Virus record (IMG/VR): IMGVR_UViG_3300025132_000217
Location: 1 to 27,838 of that record
Direction: 5' to 3' (one strand)
Source of the DNA: a virus
DNA: 27,838 bases
Shown: positions 23,351 to 27,838 of the stretch, in pieces
Layout of the letters: the number at the start of each line of letters is the position of its first letter
Numbering within the stretch: the first letter of the stretch is position 1
The notes under the pieces: model-generated
Database searches by the model: none
Told to the model about the DNA's origin: nothing
The model's input: only the letters and a program-made list of their open reading frames with translations
Made by a program: the position numbers and the translations under genes

Positions 23351-24603
23351 TGGCAGAAAAACCAACACCTAAAACTCAACGAGAAATTTCCTCTCAGTTT
23401 GTGATAGATAGAGCATTACCAGGTGTACAAAAACCACCATTAGAAACTGATAAGGTAAATCGTGGTGCTACAAGAACAAGAAAAAATGACCGAGTAGGTG
23501 ATATAAAAATAGGTCTATATGACATAGATGATACTATTAAGTATTATTTTGATGAAGTTATAAGACCAAGAGTAACAGATTTTGATGAAGATGTTCAAGT
23601 ACCAGTTATGTATGGTTCTCCAGAAAGATGGGTTTCAGCACAAAGAGGACAATATTATAGAGACCAAAAAGGTAAGATAATGGTTCCTTTAATTATGTAC
23701 AGAAGAACATCTGTAGGTAAAGATACTACTTTAAATTTTTCAAAAATAGATGCAAATAACCCAAAACTTTTTTACACATTTGAGAAAAAATATTCTCCAC
23801 AAAATAGATATGATAATTTTTCAGCATTACAAGGGGTCATTCCAACAAGAGAAAGATACTCAGTAGTAGTTCCTGACTATGTAACTATTCAGTACGAAGG
23901 TGTTATTTGGACAGACTATATTGAGCAAATGAATGACCTTATAGAAGCCATAAATTACTCACAAGGTAGTTATTGGGGTGACCCCGAAAGATTTAAATTT
24001 AGAACATCAATTGCTGAATTTTCTGATGCTACAGAAGTTCCTACTGATGGGGATAGAATTGTTAAAACTACATTTAATATGGAGTTACATGGATACATTA
24101 TACCAGATAGTTTAAATAAAGAATTAGCAATGACTAATCCAAATACTCAACTTGAAAACACGGTTGGACAAATTTTATTTGACGAGGGTGATGATATAAC
24201 CAGTGAAGAAGTACTAAGTGGTACAGAAACTTCTACTGGTGGTAGTAATGCAAATTTTGTCACATCAACACCTGGAGCAACTGTAGAAGAAACATTGGAT
24301 ATGGCATTAGTATTTCAATATTTAGATAAAAGATTTTCAAAGTTAGCAAATAATACGGCGATGACGACTAATACTGCTACATTCTTAACTTCAAGTTTAG
24401 CAATAGCACCAAGTGGATTTGAGTTGAATCCAACTACTAATAATGATTTTCTTATATTTGTAAATGGTGCTTATGTAAGACCTGGATTATATAGTGTGGC
24501 AGAGGATGGTGGAAATACGATTTTTACTTTTACAACATCTTCATTAGGATATGGTTTAGAGTCTGATGATGAGATTATAGCATATGGAAAGTTTAACGCA
24601 TGA
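23350..24603 (+). CDS. 15: Tail sheath stabiliser/completion protein gp15, with extra C-terminal module
   Basis: The 417-residue protein matches T4 gp15 (272) over residues about 55-265: YYFDEVIRPRVTDFDEDVQVPVMYGSPERW parallels the RQLESGDKFIRVPITYASKEHF region, and DRIVKTTFNMELHGYIIPD parallels the WSLTFEVNGWMYPP region. It caps the tail top and binds gp14 at the neck. Residues about 350-417 form an added beta module (FLIFVNGAYVRPGLYSVAEDGG...DDEIIAYGKF) that is repeated as the separate next gene. Its TGA overlaps the next ATG. Confidence 0.82.
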   Translation: MAEKPTPKTQREISSQFVIDRALPGVQKPPLETDKVNRGATRTRKNDRVGDIKIGLYDIDDTIKYYFDEVIRPRVTDFDEDVQVPVMYGSPERWVSAQRGQYYRDQKGKIMVPLIMYRRTSVGKDTTLNFSKIDANNPKLFYTFEKKYSPQNRYDNFSALQGVIPTRERYSVVVPDYVTIQYEGVIWTDYIEQMNDLIEAINYSQGSYWGDPERFKFRTSIAEFSDATEVPTDGDRIVKTTFNMELHGYIIPDSLNKELAMTNPNTQLENTVGQILFDEGDDITSEEVLSGTETSTGGSNANFVTSTPGATVEETLDMALVFQYLDKRFSKLANNTAMTTNTATFLTSSLAIAPSGFELNPTTNNDFLIFVNGAYVRPGLYSVAEDGGNTIFTFTTSSLGYGLESDDEIIAYGKFNA

Positions 24604-24950
24604 GTTTATTAAGTCCAGATTTACAAGATAAATTGAACTATATTCACAACGATAGTTTCATAAATTCTGCTCCACTTTCACCAGATAGTATAACTGGAGG
24701 TGGTAGTGGCACAGTTACTATAACTTTTAATAATAAGAGTTTTATGACACCACCAGAATCTCAATTTGGTGGATTTAACTCTGTTAGCAAAGATAGTTTT
24801 CTGATATTTATTAATGGGTTGGAAGCCGAACATGAATCTTGGAGTATTGAAGAAAGTGGAAATAATATCGTGGTTACGGTAAATGAGACTAAAATAAATT
24901 TTACAATGGATAATAGTGACGAAGTGTTTTTGTACGGGAAAATTGAATAA
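24600..24950 (+). CDS. Small beta-module protein related to the gp15 C-terminus
   Basis: A 116-residue protein whose second half (SFLIFINGLEAEHESWSIEESGNN...DEVFLYGKIE) aligns with the C-terminal module of the preceding gp15-like protein (FLIFVNGAYVRPGLYSVAEDGGN...DEIIAYGKF). Thus the two share a duplicated domain. Modules with an FVNG turn and a closing YGKF strand occur in phage fibre and decoration proteins. It is linked by an ATGA overlap to gp15 and by an overlap to the fibre gene behind, which suggests a structural part of neck or fibre. Function inferred. Confidence 0.65.
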   Translation: MSLLSPDLQDKLNYIHNDSFINSAPLSPDSITGGGSGTVTITFNNKSFMTPPESQFGGFNSVSKDSFLIFINGLEAEHESWSIEESGNNIVVTVNETKINFTMDNSDEVFLYGKIE

Positions 24951-26206
24951 TGGCAAAGTTAAAAGCAAAACAGATAGTAGATATACAAGATAGTATCTTT
25001 CAGCAGACTGGGTCAGTACAATCTACACAAGCAGATTTAGCAATTACTGGTTCTTTAACTGCAAGAGCAGGTATTGTTGACTTTACTAATGCTACTTCTA
25101 TAAGTGGTTCTACTTTTAGTGGTTCATTTGTAGGTAGTGGAGCAGGTTTAACTGGTGTACCAGCAAGTGGTATAGATGGACAACTTGGAATATTCTCTCA
25201 AACTGGTTCTATACAAGCAACAACAAATAATATAGAAGTTACTGGTTCAGCGATTTTTACAGGTCAAGTAACTGCCAGTAGTGGAATAAGAGCAGTTGGT
25301 GATTCAGTAATAGTTGGTGATTTACAAGTCAATGATGATTTAATTGTTTCACAATACATTTCACATAAAGGTGATGCTAATACAAGATTTAACTTTACCA
25401 GTGATAGGATTCAAGCTGAAGCGGGTGGTATTAATTTTTTTGGATTACACAAAAAAGATGCCCAACCACATCTCTTTACTGTTAATAATGGTGGAAACCA
25501 TATTGATTTTCAAATTAAAGATAACGATGGAGATACACTTTTTAGAACAGATGCTGATGGTGATAATGTTTTATTTCCAGATGCAGTAAAAATAAGTGGT
25601 TCATCAGCATCAACTGCTTCTTTTGGTTTACTACAAGGTGATGGTAGTGAACTAACTGGAATTGTAAGTGGTATATTTCAAACTACTGGTTCAATTGAGG
25701 CAACAACTAATGATATAGAAGTAACTGGGTCAGCGAAAGTAAATACTTCAGCAACTGGTTCTACTGCTATATTTACAAATAACATACAGAATGGATATCC
25801 AACTTCAAATAACTGGAAAGAAAATTTAGACGGAAGTTTTTTCAATAACTTTGATAACACAACTCATGTAAGTGAAATATTAAGATTTATGGCAGGAGTA
25901 ATTAGTTCTTCAATAGATACTGCTTCTCCAACAGCAAATACAAAAACATTTGGAAGTGTTGATTCAAATGAAAATAATTTAGGTAGTACAGATACTATTA
26001 GTGGATATTTACCAACAAATTATACTTCTTTAAATAATGCGACATTAAACTATTTAGTATCTAAGGGTTGGACAAGTGTTGGAGCAACAATCTTTAATGG
26101 TATTTCAGTATATCATGATAATGGAAGTTCTTATTTTGTAGACTTTGATTCTAATTCAGCAGGTTCTACAGACATTAGGTCTTCAGCAGATACAGAGTTA
26201 TTTTGA
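24950..26206 (+). CDS. Fibre/structural protein, 5' part before an in-frame TGA
   Basis: 418 residues, beta-rich, Gly/Ser/Thr-rich, starting MAKLKAKQIVDIQDSIFQQTGS. Three related units recur: IFQQTGSVQSTQADLAITGS (about 16-35), IFSQTGSIQATTNNIEVTGS and IFQTTGSIEATTNDIEVTGS, each leading into a fibre-like repeat. A GSGAGLTGVPASG turn is typical for fibre proteins. The frame ends at TGA 26204-26206, but the same frame continues open for at least another 544 codons to the window edge. So this is either the 5' part of a longer fibre gene broken by a nonsense change, a readthrough gene, or one of two adjacent genes. It overlaps the stop of the preceding gene by one base. Confidence 0.75.
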   Translation: MAKLKAKQIVDIQDSIFQQTGSVQSTQADLAITGSLTARAGIVDFTNATSISGSTFSGSFVGSGAGLTGVPASGIDGQLGIFSQTGSIQATTNNIEVTGSAIFTGQVTASSGIRAVGDSVIVGDLQVNDDLIVSQYISHKGDANTRFNFTSDRIQAEAGGINFFGLHKKDAQPHLFTVNNGGNHIDFQIKDNDGDTLFRTDADGDNVLFPDAVKISGSSASTASFGLLQGDGSELTGIVSGIFQTTGSIEATTNDIEVTGSAKVNTSATGSTAIFTNNIQNGYPTSNNWKENLDGSFFNNFDNTTHVSEILRFMAGVISSSIDTASPTANTKTFGSVDSNENNLGSTDTISGYLPTNYTSLNNATLNYLVSKGWTSVGATIFNGISVYHDNGSSYFVDFDSNSAGSTDIRSSADTELF

Positions 26207-27838
26207 TTAGGTGGATTGACAAGTGGTGGAGCAACAGAGTTTAAAGTTAGAGTTGTTGCTACACAATCATTTAGTGATGTGTCCACTAATAGTGCTCCAA
26301 ATCAAAGTAGTAATACTTTTACTACACAATCGTTTAAAGATTTATCAATTAGTTCTTTTGGAACATCAAACGGATTGACCTTAGCAAAAATTGATTCTTC
26401 TAATCCAGCAGTAATTCCAGCAGCATTTCAAGATGGTAAATTTGCAAATGTTGGTGGTACTTCTATGACTGGTTCTTTATCAAGAAAATATCACACATCA
26501 GAAACAAGTTTTACAAGTGTATCATCAAGTGGATATTATAGATTTCATGATTTAAAAGTCGGTATAGCAACAGGCTCATCAGGTGCTTTTACCCTTGTAA
26601 ATGGTTCTACAAAAAATAGATTTTGGGCGCCAGTAGACCAAATAGAATCTGATATAGGTACTAACTCACTTTCAGATACAGGCACCACACATAGAAGTTT
26701 AACAGTTGTGTCAAGAAGTTTAAGTGGAGTTCCATACATGACTGGTTCTACTTACGAACTATCCTCGAAAATAACTGGTCTATTTAGTCCTATGTTTATT
26801 GCATCAACTACTTTAGTTGATATGACTGCCGCATCAGTTGGAGTTGGAAGTGCAACGATAACAGGCGACACAGTATCCACGAGCGGGGGAACCGTTCAAA
26901 CAAGTGGTAAAGTTTTCCAAAGTGATGGTACAACGGGAGTAAATAGTGGAGTACCAAGACATGATGATTTGGTTTTAGTTACTGCATCAATAGTCTATGA
27001 TGGTGGTAGTAGTACAAACATACAACAAACTGGTACAAGTGATAGTTCATTTACAGTGGCTACAAAAGCTCGTAATAGAAACAATTCACAATCTACGTTA
27101 GATACACAAACTATTAACTATCATACCCAAGGAACTTTTGGTCAAGTAACAGCAAGTGGTAGTTTAGCAGTGTACGATAGACCACAAGGATATGATGGTG
27201 GTTCTCTTACTGGTACTACTGAGGCTTTTAGTGGAGAAGATTTTAGAATAAAAAACAATAATAATGTTTTAGGATTTAATGGAGAGGCATCAGATACAAA
27301 CTATAATGTATCACAATCTGGTGCAAATAGAATATTAGGTGAAAACGATTTACAAGTAAAACCAGGTTTCTTAGTAAATCCAGGTGGTAGTTTTAGATAT
27401 TGGTATCCAGCTAACTATGGTAGTGGCTCCTACAAATATTATATAAGAAGATTTCAAACAAGTGGTGCAAAAACACAAATGACTTTAAATGTTGGTAAAA
27501 CGTTAGTAAACTGGCGAGCAACAACGGCTGATAGTGTAGCCGCAGTGGTCTTGTTTAAGAGTTCTGCAAGTGGTAGTGGTAATCGTGGTGGTGCAGGTTC
27601 TTATAGTAGAGCTAGATTGTATGACCCAAGTGAAACAACAAGTAACCTAGTTTCTGAAAGTGTAGCACATCAATCAGATGACCATTTGAATCCATTTACT
27701 GATGCATTTGATTTATATGGAAATACAGGTGGTGGTTTATCATCAACCACTTATACCATACCACTAAGAAATGCAGATGGAATGTTTTTAGATAATACAG
27801 ATAACGAGTTTTATGTGATACTAAGATATAAAGGTAAC
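26207..27838 (+). CDS. Fibre/structural protein continuation after in-frame TGA, 3' partial
   Basis: The frame of the preceding gene continues without any stop for 544 codons to the window end. The translation stays fibre-like: LGGLTSGGATEFKVRVVATQS, TSNGLTLAKIDSSNPAVIPAAFQDGKF, GYYRFHDLKVGIATGSSG, GSFRYWYPANYGSGSYKYYIRRF and FYVILRYKG at the edge. I recall similar segments in single long structural proteins of marine T4-like phages. No ATG with ribosome binding site lies near its start; a TTG at 26216 after GGTGG is the best restart candidate. The first in-frame ATG is near 26464. If translated, it is by readthrough, by weak restart, or the TGA is a mutation or error. Confidence 0.7.

Noticed and set aside
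24950-27838. Genome-wide reassignment of TGA to a sense codon
   Set aside because: TGA ends several other genes with normal overlaps to the next start, so it works as a stop in this phage.
1-27838. tRNA genes, CRISPR arrays, integrase, attachment sites or insertion sequences
   Set aside because: None seen; the few gaps are short and explained by promoter-like boxes, hairpins or a terminator.

Overview
This window looks like the virion-structure region of a T4-like (Straboviridae/Kyanoviridae-type) marine myovirus. The DNA is AT-rich (about one third G+C by eye). All genes I can support lie on the + strand, are tightly packed, and often overlap by a few bases (TAATG, ATGA junctions). Recognisable T4-type proteins are the large terminase gp17, portal gp20, prohead protease gp21, scaffold gp22, major capsid gp23, and neck/tail-completion proteins gp13 (by position), gp14 and gp15. 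A phage-borne ribosomal protein bS21, low G+C and long Gly-X-Y fibre proteins fit phages of abundant marine bacteria such as SAR11 (for example HTVC008M-like pelagiphages), but the host cannot be fixed from this sequence.

Layout. 1-5869: receptor/adhesion cassette with the 3' part of a very long collagen-like tail fibre, a small conserved protein and three tandem LamG/concanavalin-like lectin-fold paralogues. 5916-7585: a P-loop kinase, a Cys-rich HiPIP-like protein and a GH108 endolysin. 7655-10087: an 810-residue fusion of a nucleotidylyltransferase (NMNAT-like) domain and a ligase-like domain, behind a near-consensus sigma70-type promoter. 10097-10893: a NUMOD3-like small protein and a zinc-ribbon protein. 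10883-14419: terminase and portal. 14471-18640: prohead cluster with gp21, a series of small genes and bS21. 18641-18789: structured non-coding gap. 18790-21555: scaffold and capsid protein, ended by a strong terminator. 21689-24950: neck and tail-completion genes. 24950-27838: a fibre-like reading frame interrupted by one in-frame TGA and running off the window. The T4 neighbours gp18 and gp19 (sheath and tube) are not between gp17 and gp20, so the order is rearranged relative to T4.

How the parts work together. gp20 nucleates the prohead, gp22 and small core proteins fill it, gp23 forms the shell, gp21 cleaves the core and the shell N-terminus, gp17 packages DNA, and gp13/gp14/gp15 close the head and join the tail. 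Most striking, eight small or accessory genes begin with a similar short amphipathic leader, several ending in an L/I-x-E site like those cut by T4 gp21. In T4, such leaders target internal proteins into the prohead. I therefore propose, as inference, that this phage packages a set of cargo proteins, including a P-loop kinase and a Cys-rich metal-binding-like protein. No tRNA, CRISPR array, integrase or insertion sequence was seen.
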